DNA of 5,218 nt from Dehalococcoidia bacterium (GTDB taxonomy: Bacteria; Chloroflexota; Dehalococcoidia; GIF9; AB-539-J10). Positions 4,446-5,218 of the stretch are shown here, in pieces. Position 1 is the first letter of the stretch. Each line of letters begins with the position of its first letter. Both the position numbers and the translations under genes were made by a program. Under the pieces are notes generated by a model. The model was not told the DNA's origin. It saw only the letters and a program-made list of their open reading frames with translations, and did not search any database. The stretch covers positions 1 to 5,218 of the forward strand of contig PWUO01000045.1 in NCBI GenBank assembly GCA_003562555.1, written 5' to 3'.

Positions 4446-5218
4446 ATGAAACCTCTCACGGACAGCAGTGTCCAGAAGGTGATCGACCGCTTCGCGAAGC
4501 GGCTGGTGGAGCAGGGCTACACCGTGCACACGGACGGTGAAGACGTGGAACGCATCGGCAAGTCCGGCGCAACCCACCGCTTCGACCTGCTGGCCATTCG
4601 GGAAGACGGCTTCATGACCTATACCATCGCCGTTGAGGTAGCAGAGTCGCCGGACGGCAACCCCCTCGGCCTCGGCGCTGTGTTCGGTTTCGACGACAAA
4701 TGTTACGACTGCGGTCTGCGGGACAAGGTCTTCCTCGCATTTCCCTCACTTGATGAGGTTGCCACACGATTCGCACTGAACCAGCGCATCCACGTGTTCA
4801 CCAGTGAGAGCCTTGAGGAATTCCTCGAGGCCCCTGCCAGATTGTCGCTGCCCGAGAGGACCAGCCTGACGCAGTGGAACAGCACCTCGGACGTCATGGA
4901 GTCGCTCGTGGCGCTGGGTTACAGGATCGACCGTAACGCGAAGGTGCAGGGCCGCTCGGGAGCAGAGTACACGTTCGATGCGCTGGCCACGTTCGACGAC
5001 GGGTTCGTGACACACCGGCTCGGCATCGATGAGATCAACGCGCCGCACGTGACGCTGAGCCGGGTCTCGGTCTTCGACGCAAAGGCGTATGACGCCAGTA
5101 TCCTTGAGAAGATACTCCTTGTATCAGGAGCGCTGACGCCCGAGGCGCAGCAGTTCGCAGATCTGCAGCGCATTCGGGCGATTGTGGTACCGGGCGAGGG
5201 CAAGGAAGGCGCGGAGGC
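4446..5218 (+). CDS. Protein with two tandem Mrr/restriction-endonuclease-like domains, catalytically degenerate (3' end missing)
   Basis: The frame is open to the window edge; 257 codons are visible. The product is two diverged copies of one unit. Unit 1 (about 8-128) runs LVEQGYTVHTD, G.SGATHRFDLLA (40-50), a hydrophobic strand IAVEVAES, FDDKCYD, DKVFLAFPSLDEVATRFA..QRIHVF, ESLEEFL. Unit 2 (about 146 onward) runs LVALGYRIDRN, GRSGAEYTFDALA (169-181), LGIDEI, FDAKAYD, KILLVSGALTPEAQQFADLQRIRAIVV. The order of elements, especially the 'lt.eA..fA....I.v' tail, matches the Mrr-type restriction-endonuclease fold. The acidic pair survives (D47 and E64; D178 and D195), but the lysine of the (D/E)xK motif is A66 in unit 1 and I197 in unit 2, so cleavage is unlikely. 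A sensing, DNA-binding or scaffolding role is possible; I cannot name the family. The start is uncertain: ATG 4428 and ATG 4419 are in frame, and none of the three has a strong ribosome binding site. It is divergent from the surface-protein gene. Confidence 0.72.
   Translation, partial: MKPLTDSSVQKVIDRFAKRLVEQGYTVHTDGEDVERIGKSGATHRFDLLAIREDGFMTYTIAVEVAESPDGNPLGLGAVFGFDDKCYDCGLRDKVFLAFPSLDEVATRFALNQRIHVFTSESLEEFLEAPARLSLPERTSLTQWNSTSDVMESLVALGYRIDRNAKVQGRSGAEYTFDALATFDDGFVTHRLGIDEINAPHVTLSRVSVFDAKAYDASILEKILLVSGALTPEAQQFADLQRIRAIVVPGEGKEGAE
4487..4502. repeat. 16-bp perfect palindrome inside the start of the plus-strand gene
   Basis: CCGCTTCGCGAAGCGG is its own reverse complement. It lies about 40 bases after the ATG at 4446 and encodes part of DRFAKRL. 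It could form a hairpin early in the mRNA or be an intragenic protein-binding site, or simply reflect the codons for Arg-Phe-Ala-Lys-Arg. Confidence 0.5.

Noticed and set aside
4703..5203. Minus-strand open frames opposite the plus-strand repeat protein
   Set aside because: The plus-strand frame shows two internally similar units with a recognisable pattern; the antisense frames show none.

Overview
The window looks like part of a bacterial chromosome of moderately high GC. The best guess for the host is an uncultured Dehalococcoidia-like member of the Chloroflexota. The reasons are an ArnR1-type winged-helix regulator, a very large Asp-box/fibronectin-like surface protein anchored by a single C-terminal membrane helix after a Pro-rich linker, and bacterial TTGACA-type promoters. 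This is an inference from protein style, with no database search behind it. No rRNA, tRNA, CRISPR array, insertion sequence or phage gene was seen.

Layout, left to right. (1) Positions 1-68 hold the first 22 codons of a minus-strand gene, possibly a GH3-family protein, with a clear GGAGG ribosome binding site. (2) Positions 69-291 are non-coding. They carry a near-perfect operator-like palindrome (194-210) and a strong minus-strand intrinsic terminator (238-268). (3) Positions 292-953 hold a minus-strand two-gene operon of small DNA-binding proteins: an ArnR1-like winged-helix protein (690-953) followed by a ribbon-helix-helix protein (292-624, or from a GTG at 693). (4) Positions 954-1084 form its control region. 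It has a TTGACA promoter, a second copy of the palindrome touching the -35 box, and two exact tandem 13-bp repeats in the 5' leader. (5) Positions 1085-4240 encode a 1051-residue secreted, membrane-anchored protein on the minus strand, with a beta-propeller-like Asp-box region, two fibronectin-III-like domains and a C-terminal anchor. (6) Positions 4241-4445 separate it from a divergent plus-strand gene. (7) From 4446 to the window edge is a plus-strand gene for a protein made of two diverged repeats that resemble the Mrr/restriction-endonuclease fold but lack the catalytic lysine.

The most coherent story is regulatory. The 15-bp core TAGAACACAGTTCTA occurs twice in the window, both times as the centre of an inverted repeat and both times upstream of a minus-strand gene: the winged-helix/RHH operon and the gene at the left edge. 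This suggests an autoregulated transcription-factor pair that also controls the left-edge gene. The surface protein has its own promoter, with the same CTATTGACA block but no full palindrome, and its -10 box lies so close to the ATG that the mRNA is probably leaderless or nearly so. The start of the plus-strand gene is unclear, because the two best ribosome binding sites upstream of it serve a different reading frame.
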